NCBI GenBank assembly: GCA_905221605.1
Contig: CAJNDS010002127.1
Location: 383,149 to 447,148 of the forward strand
Source: Symbiodinium natans
Taxonomy: Eukaryota; Sar; Dinophyceae; Suessiales; Symbiodiniaceae
Direction of reading: 5' to 3'
Length of the DNA stretch: 64,000 bases
The translations under genes were made by a program, and so were the position numbers. Positions 22,619 to 33,662 of this stretch are shown piece after piece (the stretch's first letter is position 1; each line of letters opens with the position of its first letter). The notes beneath the pieces are model-generated. The model did not search any database and was not told where the DNA came from. It saw only the letters and a program-made list of their open reading frames with translations.

Positions 22619-23785
22619 TGCCTCCCGGCTCAAGCACGACTCGCAAGATTTCGCCACTTCCTCGTGCCACTGGTTGCCCATGTAGTGGTTGGGCAAGTTG
22701 AATCGGTCGCACCATCTGTCCTGCCTGTCCCCAGTTGTGCCCAGGATCACCTCCAATGGGGGGGCGAGCGTACAGAACCCTAGAGCCCATCCGCTCCTGA
22801 ATATCGGTGACCTGTTCAAGCACAGTGCTGAACTTGACTTAGTTGGTTCGGTGGCTTTCCTCCAGTCGCTGCATTGCGGCATCCAGCTTCTCCAGGGTTT
22901 GGGTGTGGACCTCCTGCTCGTTGTTGTAGTGCCCCATGTCGTTCTCCAGTTTGCGAAGGACATGCGAATGGCCATCCAGCTTCTGGTTAAGCTCATCCAG
23001 GGTCTGGACTTGCCCATCCTTTTTTGGGTGATGGCGTCCAGCTGCCTTTTGCTCTCTTCGCATGTGGCTTTCAGGGCATCGATGGTCTGCTGGATGTACT
23101 CCCGTGTTTGCTTGGCCGAGCGAAGCAGGCTGCAGCAGTTTTTGACCCCTTCATTGATGTGACCATGGTTTTCCTTGGCCTCTTGGGTCAGGCCAGCTTG
23201 CATCTTGTCCAGGTAGGTCTTGAGGTTGGCAGGTAGGGGCATCCCAACTATGGCTTGCTGCACACCTTTCATGATGTCCTCAAGCTTCGGCGGTGCAGCG
23301 AGGCCATCCAGCACCTGCTTGACCCCCTGGATCGTCACATGCTGCGTCTTCATCATGTCAGCCAAGTTTTTGAGTACATCATCCATCTGTTTGAAACTTT
23401 GTTCATTGCCTTTCTTGAGCTCTGACCAAAGGCTGCCAATGTACTTGTACAGGCTTTCCAGTTTTTCCATCATAGGGGCTGTCCATCCTAGATGTTGGTC
23501 AGGCCCCAAGGGAACTGGTCGGGCTTCCTCCTTTGTGGCTTTTCTGTTACAGCAGCCAGGACGGCGGCTGCAACAGGCCAAGCATCGAAGCCAAAAGACC
23601 TTCAGGACGCTCCAGAATGCTTTGCACAAGACAGGCCCACACATAAAGAGCAACATGACGAGCAAGGCTATCGTGGAGGTTGTGGCCAGCAGCCATGCAG
23701 TTTGGGTCTCCGTCATGTTGTTCCACCGAGCTTGGTCCCAGGCAGTCATGTCAGGTCCGCCAGGCACATCCATGGCAACGGACAC
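22619..23785 (-). CDS. Single-pass membrane coiled-coil protein, unknown
   Basis: The start is ATG 23785, or more likely ATG 23773, which has a GCC-ATG-G context. Residues about 29-50 form a hydrophobic helix (AWLLATTSTIALLVMLLFMC), followed by a second hydrophobic/aromatic stretch and a Cys/Arg cluster (CLACCSRRPGCC), a likely juxtamembrane palmitoylation-type region. The rest is a long heptad coiled coil with repeated 'KQMDDVLKNLADMM' and 'QKLDGHSHVLRKLENDMGHY' style segments. A one-base shift near 23035 moves the reading into another frame (to 22839). A TAA follows, and the same phase resumes to 22614. It starts about 200 bp beyond the LINE RNase H stop, in the same orientation. It may be a host gene or an extra ORF carried with the element. 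No family was recognised. Confidence 0.5.
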
Positions 23786-23890
23786 TAGGTTCGGCTACGA
23801 TAGGTTGCTACAGAGGCCTTGGGGCGCAGCAGCTGTCGGGAGATTCCACTTAAGGGTTGGAGGTCAGCACAGCACATTTATGGGTTGCCC

Positions 23891-23909
23891 TGCCCCCCCC
23901 CCCCCCCCT
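23891..23909. repeat. C-run between LINE and membrane ORF
   Basis: An uninterrupted run of about 19 C on the plus strand (G on the coding strand). Confidence 0.9.
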
Positions 23910-23985
23910 TCCCTCCAGCTACGCTTGCATACTGCAGCACCAGTGTACGCAACCTACGCTCTCACATTCCTAGGCGTGTGTGTCA

Positions 23986-24465
23986 CTACCATCTCCAGAC
24001 ATGTGGCGCAGGCGCTCCTTCAGTGCAAACATAGGCTTTGCGGAAGTTTTGGGTTTGAAACACTCTATGCTGGTGACTAAGGCCCGCGCCCAGCTTCGCA
24101 AATTTATCTGCTAGTTCATTGAGGGCTATACCCTGGTGGGCTGGTACATGCAGCAAGTCGACTCGGTGCCCTACCTCCAACCAGAGTTGTTGGGCGTGTG
24201 CCACTTCCGACGCATTAAGGGCGGTGCAATAGACATCTTGCAAGACATGTATGGCAAAGAGCGAATCAGTCCAAAGTTGCACAGGAGCCTCAACACCCGA
24301 CTTCATCAACTCACGGATCAGCTGCAAGGCATGACAGATGGCTGTGATCTCGGCCCTAAGTTGGTGCTCTGCCCTGGGACTTTCCCATAGCAGACTGTGG
24401 CCTGGTCTGATGTCGCATACGGGGCCGCAACCATCACAGCCCAACCTCCCCTGCCTTTGGTGCAA
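23986..24465 (-). pseudogene. LINE RNase H domain, C-terminal part
   Basis: RNase H removes the RNA strand of the RNA:DNA hybrid during target-primed reverse transcription. The first catalytic aspartate lies in the preceding frame (VRFVTDGSCTKGRGGWAV, encoded near 24495-24440). This frame continues with AEITAICHALQLIRELMKSG (Glu), QLWTDSLFAIHVLQD (Asp) and HVPAHQGIALNELADKFAKL (His/Asn and the last Asp), the full set of RNase H1 active-site motifs. A frame change between the first and second motifs, at about 24420, splits the domain. It ends at a stop at 23986. Confidence 0.85.
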
Positions 24466-25345
24466 CTTCCATCCGTGACAAAGCGAACTGTGTGCACACT
24501 GCCGCTTTCAAGATCTTCTACCGAGTCTTCATTCTGCAGAACCTGAAGGCTCGAGGGATACGGCGGTTCAACAGGAACGTGTCTCATCGGGAGCAAGCGA
24601 AAAGTCTCCCCCGTCTGTAGTAGCATGCGGCCATGAAGGTCAACATCATGCACATTCTCGTAGTGTCGCAAAGGTTGCAACCCCTTGTCGTGGAGCCACG
24701 CTGCAGTGAATTCAATCCAGCCTTGTCGGCCCTGAGCATGAGCTTGCCAGTCCTTGGGTTGATGGGATTGCCGATGTGCCTCCCACGCGAGCTGTACAAG
24801 ACGTTCCGGATTGGGCCAGAAACCCAAGTTCCGCCTGCACTGACCAGCATGAGTCCACTGCCATTTAGTGGAGAAGATCTGCATGACTAAGTAGAGGGGG
24901 GAGCTCAGGTCCCGTCTGGCCGTGTGCCCCCAAAACTTAAAAAGCCTGTGCCTGCACACCAGACCACTTAGCATGTTCACTCAATTGTGCAATCATGCGT
25001 GCTGCCCGTCTTTTCGAGATCCAGTTACCGACAGCCCCCAGGAAAACATCATCTCTGAGTCTGCAAATGGAAGTCAACATACTAGTGTGCAGTTTATCCA
25101 GAACCGACCTGACTGCTTGTGTGGGTCGCACACATGGTGCCATCCATCTCCACTTAGAGGTTATAAAGGTGTTAAGGAGCTGCAGCCGCTTCCTGATGGG
25201 CGACACCGCTCTGGTAAGGATGCTGTAGTAGCCATAAAAGGCATTCGAGGCCCCAGCAAGTCTGTGCGCAATGACATCTACACATGGCACACCAAAGCCC
25301 AGGAGCACACCTAGGAAGACAAAGGAGCTGACTTTCGGTATAACC
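24318..25345 (-). pseudogene. LINE ORF2 middle region (RT thumb to RNase H)
   Basis: Two frames continue ORF2. 25308-24937 reads TSKWRWMAPCVRPTQAVRSV-type sequence, then RLRDDVFLGAVGNWISKRRA, typical of the region after the RT palm in LINE ORF2. 24980-24318 reads LFKFWGHTARRDLSSPLYLV, where the FWGH..R motif is the one commonly seen between RT and RNase H. It then runs to the first RNase H motif (FVTDGSC). The joins at about 25370 and 24950 need frameshifts. Confidence 0.8.
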
Positions 25346-27475
25346 TTAGTGGAGACCGTGATGTCCTTGGTTCAGATACCTACATTTTTCAACGGCTATC
25401 TGAAGTCCTATAGTGGACAGCAGTTGTTGGAGTTGCTGCAGCATACGTTGCATTTGTTCATGGCTTTCTGCAAGCAGCACCATGTCATCCGCATACATGA
25501 CACAGAAGAGTTTAATCCCTTCCGCCACAAGCCACGTGTTTTCCGTGTCTTGCCATGTTTGATACAGGAAACCAACGTGCCAATCCAGGACCCTGCTGAA
25601 GAGTTCCGCGCTGTCAGGGCTGCCTTGGAGAAGGCCTTGGTGGAGCTTTTGCTCCCAATCAAGTTGTCCGAAGTGTAGGTTAACTGTGGTAGCCGTGATC
25701 ATGTTTAGGAGAACCAGAGCTTCCCGCCGACCTCCTAAGGTGGACAGCCAAGCTGCCACCGCTTCATGCCTGAGTGTGTCGAAGGCTTGCGAAATATCAA
25801 CCTGAAGGGCAATCAAAGGCTTGCCCCATTCCTGGCTGAGTCGCAGTGCATGCTGCACCGCCGCCGCTCCATCAATGCACTGTGACCCACTAATGCCAGA
25901 CAACTGGAATGCTCTGGGAGGTTTAGCATGTGCACGCATTCTTGTCCACAGGATTTTAGAGAAAAGCTTTCCAACACAGGCAGACAAACAGATTGGTCTC
26001 AAGTCCTTGGGTTGTCGGGGCTCTTGAGTCTTCGGAATAAGGGTGATCTGTCCTGTCGTCCACTCCAAAGGGATCGGTCTCCTCTGTTGGAGCACATCAT
26101 CTAGTTGTTGCACGAAAACCTGTTGCAGGGGGGTTTGCATTAGCACTTGCAGGAGCTCATAGGGCACGCCATCTCTACCAGTGCTTTTGCCATGTTTACA
26201 GTTACAGGTGGCAAGTGCAACTTGGACCTCATCAACCGTCAGGGCCTCAGCTTCTTGCAGGGGGCCTGCTCTCTTCAGGAACATAGCTTGTGGAAGTCCC
26301 GGGAGGGCAAGGTCCCGGGGAGTGTACTTCCTAGCATAGAAGTTGCGAAGGTCCTTCACGGCTTGGTCCTCACTTCCTACTCCCTGTATATAGGCTCCGT
26401 GGCTGGCCTTGACCGACATTTTCTTTTTCAGGAAGCTAATGGCAGCAAAGTCCCCGTTCGCACTCCTGGTGAGAATGTCCTCCATCCACTGTCTCTTATC
26501 AGCTGCTCTGTGCTGCACAATTTCATGAGCTAGTCTGCGGGCCTCCGCCCCCGATGCCCGTCGTCGCTGCTGAATGAGGTCTCTAATGACTGCAGAGTCC
26601 CGGTAGCGACAACTAGAGCCTCGGAAAGTAGCTGTACACGCCACAGTCTGGAGGTTTCGTTGCAGGTCAAAAGTGGAAGGATCAATTTTGCAGAGTTCCT
26701 CAAGGGCCTTGGCGTTGTTGACTCTCCACTTGCCGCACTTATGCTGGGGTCGTTGCCTCCTTCGGGGAGCTGGCTCGACCGATCTGAAGGCCGCAAGCAC
26801 TGCTCGATGGTCTGTACCAAGGACTGTATCTGAGTCAAGAGCAACTTTGTCATACAGGGTTGCAGGGCTCGGAGTCCGATAGCAGAGAAAGTCGATTTTC
26901 GACTGCGCACCTCTTGTGTTGGTCCAGGTTGGAACAGAGGGGTTGGTGCACTGCAGTCCAAGGTCCTGCTGCAACAGAGCCCACATGGCCTTCCTTTCAT
27001 CCGCCTGGTGATTCGTTGGGTGGTCTGCACTTAATTCGTAATTAGCATCACAACCGAGAATGAGCGTGTCATGAATTCTGACGTTGCATGCAAAAAAGAG
27101 TCGAATTTCATGCATCATGGAGTTCCAGACTTGGGTCACATCCTCTCGCTGGGTGTGGGGCAGGTGTGCTGAAAGAAGGAAGTTAGAAACACTGGCATGT
27201 TTGAGGTGCACAGCAAGGCCTGCACTAAGGACTTGAACCTTGCGCACTTGATCAACTCGTTCAAGGGGAATGCCTATGGCTTGACCCCTGAAGGAGTCCT
27301 TGGGAGAACTGAGGTAAAACATCATGCGTCTGCCCGCTAAGGCCACTTCCTGGGAGATCCAAGGCGCCTTAAGCTCATCGCACCCTCCCACTTCCTGTAG
27401 GAAGACGAAGTCCGTTCCTTCAAATCCTAGGACATCCCACACTGTGTCAAGGGCATGGATGGGCTTTCCTCGCAA
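25346..27475 (-). CDS. LINE ORF2: EEP endonuclease plus reverse transcriptase
   Basis: A 709-codon open frame. It should nick target DNA and copy the element RNA at the nick. Endonuclease/exonuclease/phosphatase motifs appear in order: the frame upstream of the first listed Met supplies HAISWNLRGK (the Asn of motif I); then FVFLQEVGG (Glu), LILGCDANYEL (Asp/Asn), SKIDFLCYR and LGTDHRAVLAAF (Asp/His). RT follows with GKSTGRDGVPYELL, LIPKTQEPRQPKDLRPICLS, ALQVDISQAFDTLRHEAVAA (first catalytic Asp), GLLQGSPDSAELFSRVLD and CVMYADDMVLLAES (YADD, near residue 661). The nominal start Met lies inside the endonuclease motif. ORF1 ends in the same phase 45 bp upstream with TGA, so translation may be by readthrough or the stop may be secondary. 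The frame ends at TAA 25346, before the RNase H. Confidence 0.93.
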   Translation of the reverse strand: MRGKPIHALDTVWDVLGFEGTDFVFLQEVGGCDELKAPWISQEVALAGRRMMFYLSSPKDSFRGQAIGIPLERVDQVRKVQVLSAGLAVHLKHASVSNFLLSAHLPHTQREDVTQVWNSMMHEIRLFFACNVRIHDTLILGCDANYELSADHPTNHQADERKAMWALLQQDLGLQCTNPSVPTWTNTRGAQSKIDFLCYRTPSPATLYDKVALDSDTVLGTDHRAVLAAFRSVEPAPRRRQRPQHKCGKWRVNNAKALEELCKIDPSTFDLQRNLQTVACTATFRGSSCRYRDSAVIRDLIQQRRRASGAEARRLAHEIVQHRAADKRQWMEDILTRSANGDFAAISFLKKKMSVKASHGAYIQGVGSEDQAVKDLRNFYARKYTPRDLALPGLPQAMFLKRAGPLQEAEALTVDEVQVALATCNCKHGKSTGRDGVPYELLQVLMQTPLQQVFVQQLDDVLQQRRPIPLEWTTGQITLIPKTQEPRQPKDLRPICLSACVGKLFSKILWTRMRAHAKPPRAFQLSGISGSQCIDGAAAVQHALRLSQEWGKPLIALQVDISQAFDTLRHEAVAAWLSTLGGRREALVLLNMITATTVNLHFGQLDWEQKLHQGLLQGSPDSAELFSRVLDWHVGFLYQTWQDTENTWLVAEGIKLFCVMYADDMVLLAESHEQMQRMLQQLQQLLSTIGLQIAVEKCRYLNQGHHGLH

Positions 27476-27520
27476 ATTCCAGGAAATGGCATGCAGGGGG
27501 GCAGGCTTGTTCCGAGTTTG

Positions 27521-28573
27521 TCACTCTCGCCTACGCCCTCCCTCGGCACCTCCATACTGCTGCCACATTTCCTGAAGACTCTCCTCTGGGTGGCCCGTGA
27601 TAGCAGAAAAAACATTGGCTTTCAAGAACCATGCTGTGTGGTTTCCCTTGGCATCAGGCAGGAGCTGATCATAGGGCTGAACATCAACCCCCGTGTCCAT
27701 GCACCCCAGCGCTTGCCACCTGCCCACGAAGAGTTTGCCTCTCCAGTCAATCTCAGGCTCTTCTCGTATTTTGTGAGGGTCTGCACAGGGAATCGCCTTG
27801 TAGAACTCCTTTGACGACACCAGGGCACGGATTTTGGTTCTAGTTTCCGGGCTTCTGTGCCTGGTGACCCACAGTGTGACACCTTCCTGATCCGGCAAGG
27901 AGCTCGTCCAGGTATCCTTCTTGAGGGCCTCTATGACAGTGTTCTGGAAGACACGACGCAAACCTATAGGGGCATCAGGGTCGGGGAAGCGGAGCTGAAC
28001 GCGTACAAAGCTAGCGCGGGCATAGGGAGCTCTCAGAGACAGCCACTTCTCCTCAATGCCAGCCGCTCGGAATAGGCTCTGTAATTTAAGCTCAGCGTCA
28101 GCCCTTCTAGCATCCCTCCATCCCCCAATCACTACATCCAGTTCCTCCTCAGCATCCCGCTCCCTGTCCCGTTGCACCGAAGGCGATCGGGGGGGGGACC
28201 TCCCATATTGTTGTCTCTGCGATGGTTCGAAGCCCCTCGCTCGGGGAGGGGTCTGACTTCTACGAAGTTCCTGAACCTCTTTTTCAAGTGCAGAGATGCG
28301 GGAAATGGACTGCTCATGAAGGTCATTATGTATACTAGCTGTTTTTTCAAGCTGTTCAACTCGGAGGGTCTGGGCCTGGGTGTCAGTCGCCAAATCAAGG
28401 AGGTCCTTATGGGAGCGATCCTGTTTGTGATGCAGTTGCTGCAGGGTGCTCTGCAGATTGTTCTGTAAGGCTACAATCCAGGGGGGAGTTTCAGTCCGCA
28501 GGGAGTCCAGCCTAAAGGGGCCTGGGGTTCCAGTCGCTGCAGCAAGTGCTGCCTGAGCAGCCCCATCTAGCAC
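27521..28573 (-). CDS. LINE ORF1 (coiled-coil nucleic-acid-binding protein)
   Basis: A 350-codon frame. LINE ORF1 products usually coat the RNA as a chaperone. Residues about 30-105 form a heptad-rich coiled coil (LQNNLQSTLQQLHHKQDRSH, then LRVEQLEKTASIHNDLHEQS). A basic proline/arginine region (PPRARGFEPSQRQQYGRSPP) follows. The last half is globular and mixed, with VVIGGWRDARRADAELKLQS and SFVRVQLRFPDPDAP; its FVRV/VTLWVTR strands recall an RRM/ORF1-like fold, but this is inference. The frame extends upstream past an in-frame TGA (about 28596) through RAKEELLET, so the Met at 28573 is probably not the true start. No CCHC knuckle is seen. It stops at TGA 27521, in the same phase as ORF2. Confidence 0.75.
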   Translation of the reverse strand: MLDGAAQAALAAATGTPGPFRLDSLRTETPPWIVALQNNLQSTLQQLHHKQDRSHKDLLDLATDTQAQTLRVEQLEKTASIHNDLHEQSISRISALEKEVQELRRSQTPPRARGFEPSQRQQYGRSPPRSPSVQRDRERDAEEELDVVIGGWRDARRADAELKLQSLFRAAGIEEKWLSLRAPYARASFVRVQLRFPDPDAPIGLRRVFQNTVIEALKKDTWTSSLPDQEGVTLWVTRHRSPETRTKIRALVSSKEFYKAIPCADPHKIREEPEIDWRGKLFVGRWQALGCMDTGVDVQPYDQLLPDAKGNHTAWFLKANVFSAITGHPEESLQEMWQQYGGAEGGRRRE

Positions 28574-28601
28574 AGAGGCATCTTGCAGTGCATCTCATGT
28601 T

Positions 28602-29246
<645 letters not shown>

Positions 29247-29467
29247 AGTGCCCAGTTTCCTCGACGAGCTCGACATTTATCTCCAGGCTTCCCGTCAATT
29301 TTTGTCTTCCTATCCACCCCCCTCCCCCCTCCCACCCCGTATGGAGGGCAGTCAGCAAGGCAGCAGCAAGGACAGACAGGCGAGAAGACCGGAGAGAGGA
29401 CAAAGAGGAGTGCAAGGGCAGAGACAAGAGCTTTTGTGCCCCCGGGGAAACGTCTTTTGGGCCGAAA

Positions 29468-29481
29468 TCCGTAGCCATTTT
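29468..29481 (+). other. Match to the 5' 14 nt of DinoSL
   Basis: TCCGTAGCCATTTT equals the first 14 nt of the dinoflagellate spliced leader (first base variable) and then runs directly into TTTAGGG repeats where GGCTCAAG would follow. No ORF with domains lies immediately downstream. It is either a truncated SL relic or a chance match. Confidence 0.4.
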
Positions 29482-29553
29482 AGGGTTTAGGGTTTAGGGG
29501 GTTTTAGGGTTGAGGGTTTAGGGTTTAGGGCTTAGGGTTTACGGGTTAGGGCC
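29482..29553 (+). repeat. Degenerate TTTAGGG block
   Basis: About ten imperfect TTTAGGG units with inserted G and CTTAGGG variants. Confidence 0.85.
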
Positions 29554-31670
29554 CCTGCTGCTGGCAATGCCGATGTCGCTGAAGAGCATCGCGCGATAAC
29601 AGGAGGCGCCCGAATGTCAATTGTAAAGTTCGAGGCCCTGGATTGAAGGTTCAGGGCATGGGTTTTGCGTGGGATGTAAGTGTTCAGCGTGGAGCTGGAT
29701 TCATGACCTCGGTAAGCCTTCGGAAGAATTTGACTGGGTTCGTCTCAAACTTGAGGGTTGTCTACAGAGGGTTTGCAGTTTAAGGGTTTTGGGTTTAGAG
29801 TTTAGGCGACAATAGGCGATAGCCCTGGACCAACGAAAATCACGACTGGATCAATCCAGTAGAGCTTCAACCGCATCGCTTTTGTTGCGCAAGGCTGTTC
29901 TGTCTGGCTGAGACTACTGCAACCCGAAGTAACGAAAATGTGCCATGAGCACATCCTGAGCAACGAAGGAATAAAGTTGGAGGAACAATTCGCGACGCCA
30001 TCTTCTGCACGCATCCGGTCCAAACAGAGCTTCAGATAATCCAGCTACAGAACATGCTAATGCTGAGTAGGTATCACGGCATGCGCCGTATCAGCGGCGA
30101 TGCACGATGGCAATCTCACTTCTGGCGCTGCCGAGTCGCTGGGCTCATTGTCGTGAACGCGGTAAATGAGGGAGCCTGCAAGCCACATTTCGCATACCTT
30201 TTCCGCTTAAAAAGTTGCAACAAAGTCACCTGCGTGGCGCAGGCTGTAGTCAACGGCCCTCTGCAGCATCACCGTGCGCCTCGCACGCATGTGTGTCCAA
30301 CTTGTCAGAAACCTGAACAAAATGCAGCAAATTGCTGCATACATGTCTCAGACTGGTGCACGGCCGTCAGCAATGCAGCTCGCCGCCCTGAGCAACTGCC
30401 ACGCGTCGAAACTAGCTTGCCCACACTGGCCCACACGCGCACCTATGCCGAGCCGTCGAAGCAAAGCAGCGTCGCCGGGCCCATCAAGAGCCCTTCCAAG
30501 TAATATCTCACCGACAATCCACGCAATGCAAACATGACCAAAGGCAAGATACTGCTTGAGTTTGCACCACAAGGACCAATCCTGGAAGCCTGTCTGAACG
30601 AAAGTGGCAGACCTGTAAGTGGGCCAGCTCGGCGTCTCAATCTTCCCTTGAGAAAAGCAAGCCGAGCACTCTGGAATTCCTGAGCCGTTCCTTTCCTGAT
30701 TCAACGATTCATCGCTGTCCCTTTACAGCATCAGCGTCCTCAACTTGTGGCCGGCCAAAGTTTGGAGTTTAGAATGTTGCCCTGAAGCTAACAACGGTAG
30801 CCCTTCTGAAGGCCCAGAAACACCAAACCCTCGGCCGGAACACTCCAACTCCTCGAAACCTAGGCCCTTGAGTCAAGACTTCAGCCCTGAAGTGCAAAAA
30901 CCTTTGAGCATATCCTCCGGCGCAGCCTACTCCCCTGAGGTTGCGGTTTTGACGAACCGTATAAAATCAAAGAACACAACACAGTGGCTTGAAGCCACGT
31001 TTAAACTCCTTGCCGTAAAGGCTGACCACATGAAGCAGCACAAAGCATCAAAGCGCACCTTGCTGAAGTTGTGGCTTAAGGCTGAGGGTTTCTCGGGGTT
31101 TAGAAAGTTTGGGGCTTGGATCCTAAAGAACCTCGGGTCCCTGGGGACGGCAGCTTGAATCTGCACATGGAGTTCGACTGGCCTGATGCACGCTTTCTCC
31201 CCTGGTCCGAATGGCTCTTTGGCCTGGTTCGGAGAATGGTGTATTCAAGCAAGCACAAGGTGGAAGCAGCGTGACAGCAAGAGGCCTGGGACCACCCCAT
31301 CCATGCCACGTAGTCAGCAGATGCCTGATCCAACCAAGATTTCCAATGAAGTGCAAACATGAACAGACGAGGTGTTTTCTTCATGCCTTTGGCAGCGAGG
31401 GTATCGCCAAGCCGTGGTCGATGGGAAGAAGCCGCGTCCTCCATTGCATGCTGCCGAAAGGCTGTGAAACTCAGACATGTTGCAGAATCCGTCCTCTTGC
31501 AAAGGGCGTTGTTTTCGTGCCTGTCCAAGTTCTGGATTCGGACCTTTGTTGACATAATTGTGCAACTTCACACGAACTGCGCTAATTTGCGTGGAACTGG
31601 ATCAAGACACTCCTTCCGAAACCAAGCCCGCGTTTCAGGAAGCCCTGCACAGGATGGAACGCAAAATTGA
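29554..31670. other. No gene seen
   Basis: About 2.1 kb of mixed composition with short frames on both strands. The longest (30054-30503 plus, 31100-31555 minus) show no domain. Confidence 0.4.
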
Positions 31671-32222
31671 GTTCCGCCTAGTCTACGTTGCAATTCTGGG
31701 CTACTTGGTAGGCATAAAGCCTCTCACAACCATGCCCACTCTCAGTACCGCTACCACTCTCACGACCAGGCTCACCACCACCCCCATTCCCACTCTCACT
31801 ACCACTTCCACTTCAATGCCGCTCTCACTACCACACTCACTACGACTCCCACGCTCACTACCAGTCCCACTACCACTCCCACTCTCTCTGACCCTCTCAT
31901 TACCACTCTCACTTACTGCCCTGTTTGTGGGCAAACCTTTGCGAGTCAGGCCAGTTTGCACATGCACATTTTGTCCAAGCACGCTGAGCTGAACGTGCAG
32001 TCTAAAATGTACAATGCCATCTCATTCACGGAGCAGGTGGTCGTCTTACACTTGGGCAGGTTTCTCCAGGGACACAAGCTCTTCACCACGGTGAGCATCT
32101 CCAGTGTTGTGCTGCTAGCGATTCTTGCTGAGAAACACACCTATTACCGGATGTTACTCCGCGCTGGTGGTTTTCGGATGATGCTTCGCTTGCAGCGCCG
32201 GCCTCCCCGCCTCTTGGAATAA
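31671..32222 (+). CDS. C2H2 zinc-finger protein fragment
   Basis: A 183-codon open frame without an obvious start (a stop precedes 31671). It reads SLRCNSGLLGRHKASHNHAH, then a histidine/threonine-rich low-complexity linker made by the CACTACCACTCTCA-type repeat. A perfect C2H2 finger follows, with C-x2-C-x12-H-x4-H spacing (first Cys codon at 31917), beginning YCPVCGQTFAS. The C-terminal part is helical (FTEQVVVLHLGRFLQGHKLF, then LLRAGGFRMMLRLQRRPPRL). The first motif may be a second, incomplete finger. The frame stops at 32222, and related-looking coding patches follow in other frames to 33662. It is possibly a nucleic-acid-binding protein of a host gene or retroelement. Confidence 0.6.
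   Translation, partial: VPPSLRCNSGLLGRHKASHNHAHSQYRYHSHDQAHHHPHSHSHYHFHFNAALTTTLTTTPTLTTSPTTTPTLSDPLITTLTYCPVCGQTFASQASLHMHILSKHAELNVQSKMYNAISFTEQVVVLHLGRFLQGHKLFTTVSISSVVLLAILAEKHTYYRMLLRAGGFRMMLRLQRRPPRLLE
31735..31910. repeat. CACTACCACTCTCA-type simple repeat
   Basis: Irregular pyrimidine/AC-rich repeats (CACTCTCACTACCA). The same type returns at 34000-34110. Confidence 0.8.
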
Positions 32223-33662
32223 GTGGAATGGGCACGGCTGGAGTTATCGGCGTCAGGATCGCTCAGACAACGAGCAGGCTGACATGCGGCACCTTCTGCT
32301 TCAAGTTCAAAGGCTTATTCCTAGGAACGAAGACAGCCAAAACATCTTGAAGAGTGAGCTGGCATACGTGATGGTTCTGAGATGACACATCCACTGCTCA
32401 GTGGCAGGGTCCCTGAATCAGGCACGGAGGCGGTGGCAGGAGCCGGAAGTCAGGGATGCCAGCTCGCCAACGCGGCCAATGCGTGTAACCTTGCTTACAC
32501 GTTTGTTCACCGAACTGAAGCTGCGAGTGGAGGAATTGCAGACTCAGGGTGAGCATCAGCAAGTGGTCACGCAGAGGCTAGTGAAGTTAGGATGGTTGGT
32601 GCTTGAGCCCACTGCTCTGGACCCAGCGAGCCGGATATGACCCGCGATCTGGCAGCGGTGCTCTGAATTGGAGGCCAGTTTGGTATTGCTTAAGGTGGAA
32701 GGCACGGTGACCAGGCTCCCACCAGGCCTTTGACATCAAACATGGCCGGCGAATCCTTGACGTACTGCCTGCAGATGGGAATGATGGCTGAGGAAAGCCG
32801 CCGTCTTCAGGAGCACATCGTGCGCCTTTGCAGGCTTGCAGTCGCGCAGCTCATTGGCATGAACATTAGTCCGGAGCGCATGGGTCGGTCACAGCTTGCG
32901 CAGATGATCTCGCGCGCATTGGGCTGGACTTTAGTTTGGGTGTCTAGGTTTTGTGGCCACTTCTCCAACTCGTTGACAAAGTGGTGGGAGATTGCATGTT
33001 TTGCTTAGGGGAGGGCCTGCTGAAACGCGGCCAATCCGCGGAGCTGGCTTCGTGTACCAGCCGCATGTTGCCACATAGGGCGTTCCGGATGCCAGCAGCC
33101 ACCACTCGGACGCTTGTGAGTCGGGCGGTATGCATTGACTATGATTCGCAGCATCCCTTGCTTGCTGTGATCAGTTCACTTGTGCCACTTGTTGCCCGGG
33201 GCCGTTTCTGTCCGAGCAAATGCTCATGCTCACGTGAAGCGGCGGCCTCATGTACCCATGTACTGTCTTCTGTTTGCTCAGGCTCTCGGTTCACTCTGCT
33301 CACTTGTTCTGCTCACGGCGAATGGCCCGACAAGAGTGCTGAAACCTTTGCATCAACCGCTTAGATTTTGGGGTTGCCGGGAGCCCAAAGCAACCCCCCA
33401 ATCTCGAGCTGAGAAGGGGGCGTTGCCGGGCAGCGAATTTCAAGTCGAGGGCGTGATCATGGTTGCCTGTCACAATCGCAACTCGGACCTTCAGCGTGCT
33501 CTTTGGGTGTTTCTGAGGGACCTCGGGTTCTCGTTTCCAGAAACGGCGGTGGGGCTCACACGCGCCCTGCACAGCGTACTGCCGATGACAAACTCGGACA
33601 GTGATGAAGCGGGTGAGTCAGAGGATGAGACCGCCGATGAGGGCATTGACGATGACCTGTAA
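32223..33662 (+). pseudogene. Decayed continuation of the zinc-finger gene
   Basis: Protein-like patches follow in shifting plus frames. ADMRHLLLQVQRLIPRNEDS then QNILKSELAYVMVL lies near 32281-32385. Next comes PMRVTLLTRLFTELKLRVEE (32480-32545) followed by LVKLGWLVLEPTALDP. A helical LTYCLQMGMMAEESRRLQEH is near 32757-32816. An acidic tail, SDEAGESEDETADEGIDDDL, ends at 33662. I do not recognise the family. The frame changes imply a pseudogene or sequence errors. Confidence 0.4.

Noticed and set aside
23220-24080. 286-codon plus-strand ORF
   Set aside because: Antisense to the membrane/coiled-coil ORF and the LINE RNase H end; no domain.
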